From Pedobacter steynii (GTDB lineage: Bacteria; Bacteroidota; Bacteroidia; Sphingobacteriales; Sphingobacteriaceae): a DNA stretch of 64,000 nt. Below are positions 16,801-25,284 of this stretch, piece after piece; the first letter of the stretch is position 1; each line of letters opens with the position of its first letter. Under the pieces are notes generated by a model. That model saw only the letters and a list, made by a program, of their open reading frames with translations. It ran no database searches and had not been told where the DNA came from. The stretch is taken from positions 186,001 to 250,000 of the forward strand of contig NZ_FNGY01000008.1 of assembly GCF_900103665.1 (NCBI RefSeq), read 5' to 3'. The position numbers and the translations under genes were made by a program.

Positions 16801-17228
16801 ACATGGTGGTTCAGGGTTCAGGTAACAGAGACCGGTATATCGGTAATGCGGTACAGGGGTCCGATTTACAAAACCAGTTTTTCTATGATTTTCAAACCGA
16901 TTACTGGCGACCGGACAATACCGATGCCCGTTTTCCAAGAGCAGTTTCGGGCACAAGTGTGAATGGAAATAACAATTTTCAGCGGACAGATGCCTGGCTG
17001 ATCAAGTCGAAATATATCCGCTTAAAATATGTACAGCTGGGTTACGATTTTAAGCAAAGCCTGCTTAAAAATGGACCTTTCCAGCAACTGCGTTTATTTG
17101 TGTCGGGTACTAACCTGCTCACTTCTTCGAAGAGCCAGGATTATTTCCTCGATCCGGAATCGAACACTAATAATTATGATTATCCTATTCAGCGCACTTT
17201 CGCGATAGGTTTAACTGCAGGTTTTTAA
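13863..17228 (+). CDS. SusC/RagA family TonB-linked outer membrane transporter with STN domain
   Basis: A 1121-residue outer-membrane glycan transporter and signal transducer. Order: signal sequence (cleavage near residue 44), STN signalling domain about 46-120 (SIDVKNIQLQRALQII), carboxypeptidase-regulatory-like beta domain about 128-200 (GVALPGVTVTVKG), a TonB-box-like DEVVIQAYG at 206-214, plug domain about 220-335 and the 22-strand barrel to the end, closing with aromatic FAIGLTAGF. The STN domain marks it as the type that signals through FecR and an ECF sigma factor, both encoded just upstream. SusD follows after 19 bp, so the pair is cotranscribed. Confidence 0.95.
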   Translation: MNKIYFTQGWPGIRSLSKLIVIMKIAFFIVLVTCLNVSAKVFSQEKLSIDVKNIQLQRALQIIERKSSYRFVYSPTEGPFDKLVSIQTSRAPIAEVLNALFSGTSLDFSLENNLITIVKRGNRLPDFIVTGTVTDSLGVALPGVTVTVKGIKGIGTSTDVSGKFSLKVPENSILSFSLLGFGQLEMQAVPGSPMKVVLRTANNNLDEVVIQAYGTTTKRKTTSAISTLDMKNVASLPVQSINDAVAGRLPGVIVTASSGAPGSKSSISIRGGGTPLFVIDDVIRSANDFANINPNDIQEYSILKDAAATALYGVSAANGVVIVTTKRGKEGQTSINYSYNQVFSRPAIFPEKISAYEQAVALNRLYADEGKSPFRSPADLEKVRTGSDPLNFPNTDWQKLTMKNFAPEMRHDLSLTSGTKQLTYYASLSHFDQGTILKTDNNYNKRTTFRLNATSELDQLHLKVTAGIDGFIEKNSVPIAGYSGVYSHIQNRAASQLAVNEFGLPSPQPDNPVRELDPLSGYNRVTAKVFNSNLGLEYSAPFLEGLKIKANGAYTTYNNFRKIWNYLAPAYGIGSKTPINSAPPSLTNEQGQGATLTLQGYLTYNKTFGDHSIDFTSVFERQIDDYSIVSGTRKNYQIIYDQIIAGPTVDASTGGGEGEKRRAAVLARLKYSYKSKYTVEGSIRRDGDYLFPPGNQWGTFYAASANYLISEESFMQSLKERHIIDFLKLRGSYGQLGDKKDIANNNDEIAPFQYVPAYGLNANAWVINGNLVQGSSEPGTLPRNQYSWQTIGSRNLGLELGTLNDRLTAGFDYFYTRRKGFVASDPRFSSTLGIGLPLVNVAGAAYRTEGYDFSVSWASTLRRLTYKIGFNFTRSNTLWERHPLDSDAAIKNPYTRRTNTAGDFFDNGLHSLGYYTDNSQLLTGARFDASNVAAGDLRYFDANGDGRITADDYRQIGDSSFPRTNYGVTFDLGYKGFSFNMVVQGSGNRDRYIGNAVQGSDLQNQFFYDFQTDYWRPDNTDARFPRAVSGTSVNGNNNFQRTDAWLIKSKYIRLKYVQLGYDFKQSLLKNGPFQQLRLFVSGTNLLTSSKSQDYFLDPESNTNNYDYPIQRTFAIGLTAGF

Positions 17229-17247
17229 TCATTTTATTTAAAGAATC

Positions 17248-19137
17248 ATGAAAAGAATTACAACCACTATAGGAATATTAACTTGTTTACTGACATTAAA
17301 TTCCTGCAAGAAAGTACTCGATACCTTACCTTCCGACCGGATCAGTCCGGATATTATATGGAGCAGTAAAGCCAATGCCGAAACCTTTATATTCAGCACT
17401 TATGGCATTATGAACAATTACCAAAGTGGCCCTGGCACGGATACGTATACCACCAATATACTCGCTCAGGAAGGCATCGCCAATGGCGCAAATCCGGTTT
17501 TCGGGGAAACCTTAACCAACAGAAGTGATTTTGGGACATTTAACAACTGGGCTGCCGTGCGCCGTTGCAATGTGATCATTAAAAACGTAGGCGAGTCAAC
17601 GGGGATCAGCGATGCGGATAAAAAACCATTAATTGCTGAAGCTAAGTTTTTAAGGGCGATGTCTTATTACAGCGTTGCCCGCAGTGTTGGCCGGATCGTA
17701 TGGATTGACCAGGTCTTAAACGAGAATGACGAGTTTAAACTGCCTACAACCGCCAATCCTACCGAAAGTTACAACTACATCATTAAAGATCTTGAAGATG
17801 CAGTGGCGGATTTACCCACAACCAAAGTATCGGGCAGAACCAACAAATATGTGGCAGCAGCTTTCTTAACTGAGGTTTGTTTGCAGGCCCTGGCTTATAA
17901 AAATTATCCTGCAGCTCCGAATGTTGTGGCCAATGATCCACTGCTGGATAAAATTATAACGAACGCACAACTGGTCATCAGTGGTGGTTATACATTGGAA
18001 ACGGATTATGAAGGAATGTTCAATGAGGTTAAAAGTACTTCGCCGGAAATCATTTACGCCATTTACAGGAAAGCGATAAATACGACCGTGCAGAATACCC
18101 CGATGCAAAATGCAATGCCAAACATTACGGCAGATAAAATCAATAAATTTCAAGGCTCCCCATTGTTCAGCAAATCGGTTCCTTTTGAATGCTGGCCGGA
18201 AAATTTCCCTGCGCAAAATTTAACGGATGAGTACCTGACCGTGGATAAGAACGATCCTGGGAAAGCCCTTCCATGGAACCAGACTTCACAGTATATCAAT
18301 GCCGTAGACGAAACCGTGAACGTGATTGCCCCTTTTACCAGATTGGGCTTTCCACATGATAAAGTGGCCAAACTGAACGATGAAAACCTATTGAAAATGG
18401 GACGCATCAAGGCGGGAAGTACAGAAACGTTCTGGACCTTAACCAATGAAAACCGGGATGCCAGATGGAAAGCATCGATCATCAGCGACTCGACCCGCTT
18501 TTACGGTGAATTATTTACGACTGGTTTAAGAGGAAACGCGGGACGGTTCCTGGGGGTCATCAATGGTGGAGATTATGCCTTTACTTTAAGCAACATGTAC
18601 TGGCGCAAAGGGATCTACACCAATGTTTCGCCTTCCTATTTAAACAGCGTAAGTACCGACTATCATTTTGTATGCATGCGTTTAGGCAGGGTCTACTTAA
18701 ACCTGGCCGAAGCCTATCTGTTAAAAGGTGATTTGGGTAATGCCCTGACCAATTTCAACAAGACGCGTACGCTGCATGGTCAGCTGCCAGCTTCTAACGC
18801 AGGTAATTTGGCAGATGCCTGGACAGATTATAAAAGAGAACGCCGCGTAGAACTGACCGAAGAAAATGACCACTACTACAGTCTGTTGCGCTGGGGCAGA
18901 TTTGGAGGTGATGCAAACGGAGGAACTGCAGCCGGAGGAACAATCAAGGAGTTAACCGAGCCAATCAGGGTGATGGACGTCTCTAAAGACCGCAAATCTT
19001 TTTCTATAGTTACCGGGCCTTTCAGAAACATCTATAATGACCGTAAGTTTCAACCCGGAAGAAGGTACCTCTTCCCTATCCCGCAAGGCTTTATAGACAA
19101 CAACTCAAAATTTGCGCCTCAAAACCCCAACTGGTAA
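17248..19137 (+). CDS. RagB/SusD family glycan-binding surface lipoprotein
   Basis: A 629-residue lipoprotein that lids the SusC barrel and binds the glycan at the cell surface. The signal peptide ends in a lipobox with Cys20 (LTLNSCKK). The TPR-rich SusD fold shows FLRAMSYYSVARSVGR near residues 135-150 and the conserved late stretch RVYLNLAEAYL with ERRVELTEENDHYYSLLRWGR. The C-terminus has RRYLFPIPQ, the usual SusD ending. The gene lies 19 bp after SusC and 18 bp before the small lipoprotein, forming one operon. Confidence 0.95.
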   Translation: MKRITTTIGILTCLLTLNSCKKVLDTLPSDRISPDIIWSSKANAETFIFSTYGIMNNYQSGPGTDTYTTNILAQEGIANGANPVFGETLTNRSDFGTFNNWAAVRRCNVIIKNVGESTGISDADKKPLIAEAKFLRAMSYYSVARSVGRIVWIDQVLNENDEFKLPTTANPTESYNYIIKDLEDAVADLPTTKVSGRTNKYVAAAFLTEVCLQALAYKNYPAAPNVVANDPLLDKIITNAQLVISGGYTLETDYEGMFNEVKSTSPEIIYAIYRKAINTTVQNTPMQNAMPNITADKINKFQGSPLFSKSVPFECWPENFPAQNLTDEYLTVDKNDPGKALPWNQTSQYINAVDETVNVIAPFTRLGFPHDKVAKLNDENLLKMGRIKAGSTETFWTLTNENRDARWKASIISDSTRFYGELFTTGLRGNAGRFLGVINGGDYAFTLSNMYWRKGIYTNVSPSYLNSVSTDYHFVCMRLGRVYLNLAEAYLLKGDLGNALTNFNKTRTLHGQLPASNAGNLADAWTDYKRERRVELTEENDHYYSLLRWGRFGGDANGGTAAGGTIKELTEPIRVMDVSKDRKSFSIVTGPFRNIYNDRKFQPGRRYLFPIPQGFIDNNSKFAPQNPNW

Positions 19138-19155
19138 AACCTAAAACACCTGATC

Positions 19156-19635
19156 ATGAAAAGAAAAATTAGATACATATCAACGCTGCTGATGTTACTG
19201 GTGGTCACTTTAACCTCCTCCTGTTTAAAAAAGAACCTGGATGATTATCCTTTGTTCGATGCGGCAGAAATTACCCTGGTCAATGCAGAATACCGCTTTA
19301 ATGGTAGTCAGATGATGAATGGTCAGCCGGTAGTGGCTTACCAAAAGTTAAACCTTAGCCAGACTGTCGACAATAATACCTCAACAATTAATGTGACCAT
19401 AACTGTTCCGGCAGCAAACGGACAGTTCACTACGACGGAAAAAGCGAAGGTTAGTCAGAATAAATTATGGTTCTATATGAACATTTCTACTGCAGCAACT
19501 ATTGCCCCAATTGGCGACACACCTAAATTGGGCGATCCAACAGATGCAACGAAACCTTTAAAGTATACCGTTACAGCAGCAAATGGGACTACCAGGACAT
19601 GGACCATTAATGTGAGTTCATTTACAAATAATTAA
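19156..19635 (+). CDS. Small surface lipoprotein, DUF5018-related domain
   Basis: A 159-residue lipoprotein with lipobox Cys23 (TSSCLKK). The mature part is a single beta-sandwich, with AEYRFNG near the start and YTVTAANGTTRTWTINV at the end, a pattern shared by DUF5018-type domains in susCD operons. Such SusE/SusF-position proteins usually bind glycan or support the SusCD complex at the surface; that role is inferred from position. It ends the susCD transcript before a hairpin at 19668-19695. Confidence 0.75.
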   Translation: MKRKIRYISTLLMLLVVTLTSSCLKKNLDDYPLFDAAEITLVNAEYRFNGSQMMNGQPVVAYQKLNLSQTVDNNTSTINVTITVPAANGQFTTTEKAKVSQNKLWFYMNISTAATIAPIGDTPKLGDPTDATKPLKYTVTAANGTTRTWTINVSSFTNN

Positions 19636-19667
19636 TACCCCTGGGTCGCTTATATGGACCTTGGAGG

Positions 19668-19695
19668 AATGGTGGGGATACTCAAACCCACCATT
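19668..19695 (+). terminator. Hairpin between susCD operon and GH35 gene
   Basis: AATGGTGGG pairs with CCCACCATT (9 bp, 10-nt loop) 33 bp after the lipoprotein stop. There is no strong T run, so it may act as an attenuator or mRNA-stabilising hairpin that lowers enzyme expression relative to SusCD. Confidence 0.6.
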
Positions 19696-19723
19696 CTTCA
19701 AACTATGTTTAAATATCTGAAAT

Positions 19724-21979
19724 ATGTTCAAAAGAAATCTGATTATGCTGATTTACAGTCTCCTTTCTGTAACTCAGCTCAATGCCCAGGTCTATAAAAT
19801 AGACCTTAAGGATAAGACAGAAAAGCCATTGGAAAAGATCCCAACGATGGCAGGTACTGTAAATGGAACCACATTTTCCGTCAACAACCGGTATTTTGAA
19901 AAGGATGGAAAACCCTGGTTTCCAATTATGGGCGAGATGCATTATAACCGCGTAGCTCCGCAAAATTGGGAACAGGAAATCATTAAGATGAAAAATGCAG
20001 GCATTTCAATTGTTGCGACTTATGTATTCTGGAATGAGCATGAAACCGCAAAAGGCGTATGGGATTGGAAAAACAACCGTGATTTAAGGCAGTTCATCCA
20101 ACTTTGTGCCCGGCAAAAAATGATGGTTTGGTTGCGCATTGGCCCCTGGAGTCATGGCGAACAGCTTCATGGAGGATTTCCAGATTGGATCCAGCAAATA
20201 AAAGCGCACAGGAGCAATGACCCTGATTATCTTGCAGCGTCGAAGCAATTGTTTCATCAGATTGCCGGGCAGACTAAGGGTTTATACTTTAAAGATTCCG
20301 GGCCGATCATAGGAATACAGCTGGAAAATGAATACGCCTCCGGACAGGCCGAACACATTTCTGAACTCAAAAAAATGGCCTTGTCGGCCAATATCAGTCC
20401 CGTTTATTGGAGCGTAACTGCAAACACCGTTTTCGACGACCGCAAAATGGAGGTCATCCCGTTGCAAGGCTCCTACCCTTACCGCGGATGGGAAAAAGCA
20501 GGTGGTGGCGCCACCAAAGATTTTTTATATGGGAACGATCAATGGATCATGACCGATGCTTTAGGAAAAGTGTTTTACGACGTCCACAAATTTCCAAAAG
20601 GCTTATGCGAACAAGGTTGTGGAAGTCAAATGACTTATAACAATCGCTTTGTGGTAGAACCTCATGTGGTTGAAGCCCATTTACAAAACCAGATTGGCCG
20701 TGGGATGAACCTGGTTGGTTACTATATGTTTCATGGCGGTACGCAAACACCTGGATTGAAAGAACCTGGTCTTCCGGAAAGTTATGATTTTCAATCTCCT
20801 CTTAGTGAGTTTGGCTTATTGAGACCTTCCTATAGAAGCCTTAAAACTCTTCATTCTTTCGTCAATGATTTCGGATCAGATTTAGCGAAAATGAAGATCT
20901 TTGAGCCAGAAAATCCGGTTAGAGATGAAATGGATACTAAAAACCTGAGGTATATTGCCCGTGCAAATGGTAACAGTGGGTTTCTGTTTCTGGGAAATAC
21001 TCAGGTAAGGGTAAATATGCCCGACAAAACGGTAAGCATGCAGGTCAACTTGCCGACTGAGCAGATCAGTTTTCCTTCATTAACGCTTAAAGGCCAAACA
21101 ACGGCTATACTCCCATTTAATTTAAAAGCGGGTACTGCACTGATCAAATATGTAACGGCGCAACCTTTTGCCCGATTGGTTAACGGTAAACACATCAGTT
21201 TGTTCTTTCAGGAATTGCCGGGTGTAAAACCTCAGCTGGCCATCGACGCAAAAACGATCCTCGTTAAAAAATTCAAAGGTTGGCAGACGATAGCATTGAA
21301 AAATCAGCTCCTGCTAAAGTCTGAAGGCCGAAAAGACCTGAGTTTTTCCGATAAGGAAGGAAATAGGGTTACCCTGATTTTTTTAAGCAGGACACAGACA
21401 GAAAACGCCTGGCGGGTCAAGCTAAAAAAACAGGATGCATTGCTGATTACTTCAGCAGATGTTTTAGCGGAAGACCACAAAATAACATTGCAGGAAATCA
21501 ACAACAAAGAATTCAAATGGCAGGTCTATCCGAAGTCGTTAAATGCATTCAGTCAACACACAGCGATACCTGAAAAAGAAACCTTTTTGTTTGACACTTA
21601 CCTGCTTAAAACCGATCCTTATATCCCCGAAGTTGCGGTTAACTATCCAAAAGAACAAAATGCACTGATCACCTTGCCTTTATCTTTTCCGAAAAATGTG
21701 TCAAATGTGATCTTAAAAATAGATTATCTTGGGGGGCTTGCGCAGTTGCTTCAAAAAGGAAAATTGATCACAGATAATTTGTTTAATGGGACCAGCTGGC
21801 AGGTCGGATTAAATGACTTTTTGAAAAATGGGGAGCTTCAGGTTGATATTCAGGACCTGGATGATCAGGTGACCGGCCTTCCGGCAGATTTGCTCAATGA
21901 AATCAAAACAAAAGGAACGAGATTTAAAGAAATAAAGGCATTGCCTCAATATCAGGAGATATTATCACTAAACAATTAA
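19724..21979 (+). CDS. Glycoside hydrolase family 35 beta-galactosidase
   Basis: A 751-residue exported enzyme that removes terminal beta-linked galactose. The signal peptide ends about residue 22 (LNAQ). The barrel shows the family phrases MGEMHYNRVAP (69-79), YVFWNEHE (100-107) and the acid/base site IQLENEY with Glu203; the nucleophile is probably Glu296 in LCEQGCG. C-terminal beta-domains fill residues 400-751. The following GH110 gene starts 5 bp after this stop, so the two enzymes are translated from one mRNA. Confidence 0.92.
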   Translation: MFKRNLIMLIYSLLSVTQLNAQVYKIDLKDKTEKPLEKIPTMAGTVNGTTFSVNNRYFEKDGKPWFPIMGEMHYNRVAPQNWEQEIIKMKNAGISIVATYVFWNEHETAKGVWDWKNNRDLRQFIQLCARQKMMVWLRIGPWSHGEQLHGGFPDWIQQIKAHRSNDPDYLAASKQLFHQIAGQTKGLYFKDSGPIIGIQLENEYASGQAEHISELKKMALSANISPVYWSVTANTVFDDRKMEVIPLQGSYPYRGWEKAGGGATKDFLYGNDQWIMTDALGKVFYDVHKFPKGLCEQGCGSQMTYNNRFVVEPHVVEAHLQNQIGRGMNLVGYYMFHGGTQTPGLKEPGLPESYDFQSPLSEFGLLRPSYRSLKTLHSFVNDFGSDLAKMKIFEPENPVRDEMDTKNLRYIARANGNSGFLFLGNTQVRVNMPDKTVSMQVNLPTEQISFPSLTLKGQTTAILPFNLKAGTALIKYVTAQPFARLVNGKHISLFFQELPGVKPQLAIDAKTILVKKFKGWQTIALKNQLLLKSEGRKDLSFSDKEGNRVTLIFLSRTQTENAWRVKLKKQDALLITSADVLAEDHKITLQEINNKEFKWQVYPKSLNAFSQHTAIPEKETFLFDTYLLKTDPYIPEVAVNYPKEQNALITLPLSFPKNVSNVILKIDYLGGLAQLLQKGKLITDNLFNGTSWQVGLNDFLKNGELQVDIQDLDDQVTGLPADLLNEIKTKGTRFKEIKALPQYQEILSLNN

Positions 21980-21983
21980 GGAA

Positions 21984-23774
21984 ATGAAGTACTATTTTTT
22001 ATGCCTGGTATTATTTGGCAGCATCAGTTTAAAAGCCCAGACCATTGACGTGACTAAATTTGGGGCCCGGCCAAATAGTTTTGCTGATGCGACAGAAAGT
22101 GTAAGAAAAGCCATTGAAGCGAGCAAAGCGCAAGAACAGACGGTTTTGAATTTCCCTAAGGGAAGGTATGATTTCTGGCCGGATCAGGCTACAGAAACAC
22201 ATTATTACATTTCCAATAGTTCTTCAGAAGCGGAATTCCCGGTTAAAAAGCAAAAGGTAGGTTTATACCTGAAGGGATTGAAAAACGTCACTATTGAAGG
22301 CAACGGATCGGTATTTATTTTCCATGGAAAAATGATCACCTGGGTATTGGACGATTGTGCGCAAATCAGCATAAAAAATTTAGCGGTCAATTACGAACGT
22401 CCCGGCATGTCTGAAATGACTTTAAAGGAAGTCTCTGATACTGCAGTGGTTGCCGATATTCATCCAGATTCCAGGTTTTCCATTGTCGATGGTCATCTGG
22501 AATGGTACGGAGAGCAATGGATCGCCAAAAACCACCATGCCGTACTGGTACGCCCGGAAAAAGGCATGCTGTTGTACAGCAGCTGGGATCCTTTTTTTAA
22601 AAGCAAGGCTGAAAAGATGGAAGGTCTTAGGGTGAAATTCAAGGGCGATTTCTCTAAGTTTAAGGGAAAACCTTCTGAAGTGCTTAGCGTCAGGGACCGC
22701 TACCGGGATTATGTGGGTGCTTTCATCAACCGTTCAAAAAATATCCGCCTGAGAAACCTGTACATGAACTCAATGCATGGCCTGGGTATTGTTGCTCAGT
22801 TTTCTGAAAATCTGGACTACGATAGTGTCTTTGTAGAACCCGAAAAAGGAAGTGGAAGAGTGATTGCCTCCTCTGCAGATGGCATGCATTTTTCTGGCTG
22901 TAAAGGGCAAATTACGATCAATAACTGCAGGTTTAATGGTTTGCACGATGATCCTGTAAATGTTCATGGAACGCATTTGAAAATAGCGGAAATCGTGTCG
23001 CCAACAACCCTGAAGTTGAGATTTATGCACCATCAATCCTATGGTTTCGAGGCTTTTATTCCAGGAGATACCGTGGCTTATCTGCACAGTGCTTCACTAC
23101 AGATTTTTGAGCAAGGCATTGTTAAAACGGCGAAACTAATTTCCGAAAGGGAAATGCTGGTAGAGCTACAAAAGCCATTTTCCGCAGGGCTTAAAGTTGG
23201 GGATGCACTGGAAAATATGACCTGGACACCTTCTGTGACCATTAAAAATTCCAGATTTGAAGGCACGATATCCAGAGGAACGCTAATTACTACAAGGAGA
23301 AAAGTGATCATCGAAAACAATGTCTATTACCGGACGGGGATGCATGCCATTTTAATTGAAAATGATGCCTCCGGATGGTATGAATCAGGCGCTGTAACCG
23401 ACTTGACCATTCGTAATAACCATTTTATAGAATGTGGCTTTAATTCGGCTCCGGATAATTATGTCATTAACATCAACCCGCAAAATCATGAGGTTGTACC
23501 CGGATATTATGTACACAGGAACATCAATATTACCAATAATACATTTAAGGTTTATGATGCCCCTCTGTTAACGGCAAGGAGCACCAGGGGTTTGGTTTTC
23601 GCGGATAACAAAATAGAAAAATCAGATTTTCTACCCGCAAATAAGACTAAGCCTGCTTTCACTTTTACAGGCTGTACGCAGGTGAAAGTAAGCGGCAATC
23701 ATTTTTATAATGATGCACCGAGGGAAATTAAAATAAGCGGAATGAGCAGTAGTGATATTAAGCAATTGAAGTGA
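21984..23774 (+). CDS. GH110 alpha-1,3-galactosidase-like beta-helix enzyme
   Basis: A 596-residue exported right-handed parallel beta-helix protein. The signal peptide ends about residue 19 (LKAQ) and the fold begins with the pectate-lyase-like DVTKFGARPN. Residues 298-330 carry the GH110 hallmark: ADGMHFSGCKG followed by LHDDPVNVHGT, with Asp299, Asp322 and Asp323 as likely catalytic acids. Bacteroides relatives cleave terminal alpha-1,3-galactose with inversion, from blood-group B-type or algal galactans. Paired with the GH35 gene 5 bp upstream it would uncover and then remove beta-galactose in sequence. Confidence 0.85.
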   Translation: MKYYFLCLVLFGSISLKAQTIDVTKFGARPNSFADATESVRKAIEASKAQEQTVLNFPKGRYDFWPDQATETHYYISNSSSEAEFPVKKQKVGLYLKGLKNVTIEGNGSVFIFHGKMITWVLDDCAQISIKNLAVNYERPGMSEMTLKEVSDTAVVADIHPDSRFSIVDGHLEWYGEQWIAKNHHAVLVRPEKGMLLYSSWDPFFKSKAEKMEGLRVKFKGDFSKFKGKPSEVLSVRDRYRDYVGAFINRSKNIRLRNLYMNSMHGLGIVAQFSENLDYDSVFVEPEKGSGRVIASSADGMHFSGCKGQITINNCRFNGLHDDPVNVHGTHLKIAEIVSPTTLKLRFMHHQSYGFEAFIPGDTVAYLHSASLQIFEQGIVKTAKLISEREMLVELQKPFSAGLKVGDALENMTWTPSVTIKNSRFEGTISRGTLITTRRKVIIENNVYYRTGMHAILIENDASGWYESGAVTDLTIRNNHFIECGFNSAPDNYVININPQNHEVVPGYYVHRNINITNNTFKVYDAPLLTARSTRGLVFADNKIEKSDFLPANKTKPAFTFTGCTQVKVSGNHFYNDAPREIKISGMSSSDIKQLK

Positions 23775-23783
23775 TGATATAGT

Positions 23784-23806
23784 AGCGGAGGTTTATCGCC
23801 TCCGCT
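23784..23806. terminator. Hairpin closing the glycan locus
   Basis: AGCGGAGG and CCTCCGCT form an 8-bp GC-rich stem with a 7-nt loop between the convergent GH110 and DUF808 genes. No T run follows on either strand, so termination may be factor assisted. Confidence 0.6.
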
Positions 23807-23821
23807 ATCTGAAAAAGCACG

Positions 23822-24688
23822 TTATCGCTTAAATAAGGAAATGATCTTTTTAGTCCCTATTGTCAATGCGACGATAATTAAACCAGCCACAAATCCAATC
23901 AGCGATTCTTTAATTATCGATGGCAGTTCCGGAAACAAATGGTGTAAAAAGTCAATGTTGTGAACAAAGATTCCGCCGGAAACCAAGATTAAAGCAATCG
24001 TTCCAACAACGCTAAGAATCCTAATGATGACAGGTAGTGATTTAACCAGCAGACGCCCCAGGATTGCCAAAACACCTTTATCATTGGAAGTTTTGATTAA
24101 TTTGTGGCCAGCATCATCCATTCTTACAATAATTGCGACGATGCCATAAACCCCAATTGTAGCCAATAGTGCAACAACAGAAACAGTTAGAATCTGTATC
24201 GTTAAACTTTTTTCTAAAACAGTCCCCAATGCAATAATTACGATCTCTACAGATAGAATGAAATCGGTCGTTACCGCAGATTTAATCTTCGCTTTTTCTG
24301 CATCATTGCCATCCTCTTTAATCTCTGCAATTACTTCATGACCTTCCTTTGGACGGTGAAACAAGTATTCGACGATCTTTTCTACTCCCTCGTAAGCGAG
24401 ATAAAATCCTCCTAAAACCAGGATGACTTTAATTGCGATTGGGAAAAATGCACTTAGCAGTAAGGCGATCGGAACAATAATAACCTTGTTAATTAAAGAG
24501 CCCTTGGTAATTGCCCAAAGCACCGGTAGTTCGCGTGAAGAGAGAAAACCTGTGGCTTTTTCTGCATTCACCGCTAAATCATCACCCAAAATACCAGCAG
24601 TTTTTGAGGTTGCTACTTTTGTAGTAACCGCAACATCATCCATTAAAGCAGCAATATCATCTAAAATCGCAAAAAAACCTGAAGCCAT
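23822..24688 (-). CDS. DUF808 family inner membrane protein (YedI-like)
   Basis: A 288-residue multi-pass membrane protein. It opens with the family signature MASGFFAILDDIAALMDDVA and has about six hydrophobic segments, with EYLFHRP in the first cytoplasmic loop. E. coli YedI is the known relative; no function is established for the family. The glycan locus ends just downstream, and the gene appears monocistronic. Confidence 0.88.
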   Translation of the reverse strand: MASGFFAILDDIAALMDDVAVTTKVATSKTAGILGDDLAVNAEKATGFLSSRELPVLWAITKGSLINKVIIVPIALLLSAFFPIAIKVILVLGGFYLAYEGVEKIVEYLFHRPKEGHEVIAEIKEDGNDAEKAKIKSAVTTDFILSVEIVIIALGTVLEKSLTIQILTVSVVALLATIGVYGIVAIIVRMDDAGHKLIKTSNDKGVLAILGRLLVKSLPVIIRILSVVGTIALILVSGGIFVHNIDFLHHLFPELPSIIKESLIGFVAGLIIVALTIGTKKIISLFKR

Positions 24689-24773
24689 ATTTATTTTTTT
24701 AATAAGGCCGCAAAATATAAATACGATTTCGAATTACAACAAAAACAGTTGTATATATTATTAAAGACTGATT

Positions 24774-25157
24774 TTATATGTGTGCGATGATCCCTGTCAA
24801 CTTTCCGATATTTTTAGTGATGGCGACTTTATCGGCGGCCGAGTTTGCGAGCATCAATGCTTTTTGAAAATGTTTGAGCGCCTTTTCATTGTAGAGCTGC
24901 AAAATAGCTACCCACTTATGGCCTGTCTCCACTATTTGTGTATGATGAAACGCAATTTGTGCTTCCAGATGATATTTTGTCAAATTGCCTTTGGCGTATG
25001 CCCTGTCTAAAAAATATGCTCCTTTCTTAATCAGTTCCTGGTCCCAAAGGTTGGTATCCTGGTCATCGTATAAAATAATTGCTCCGGTTTGATCCGTTCT
25101 CGCTTCAAACCTGGAGGCATGGAAACACATTAGCGACAACAAAGCATTGGCATTTTT
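24774..25157 (-). pseudogene. Decayed C-terminal fragment of an ECF sigma factor (DUF6596 type)
   Basis: The open frame reads ANALLSLMCFHASRFEAR and then a YDDQD.NLWDQELI-type stretch, which is the linker and start of the C-terminal helical repeat domain of long ECF sigma factors (ECF42/DUF6596 type). Sigma2 and sigma4 are absent, and a TAA closes the frame upstream at 25158-25160 with no ATG before residue 5. In the remaining part ILQLYN runs straight into EKALKHFQKALMLA, skipping roughly 60 residues expected in full proteins. Both ends of the damage support a pseudogene left by deletions. Family comparison is from memory. Confidence 0.72.
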
Positions 25158-25284
25158 TTAATTATTATTTGTCTTTCCTGGCTTTAATGCTTTTAATTGA
25201 ATGAATGTTCAATCTATTTATTAATTTCAGCCTAACCTATTCCTAACATAGGCAACCGAACTTAGCAATCACACAAATTAAACA

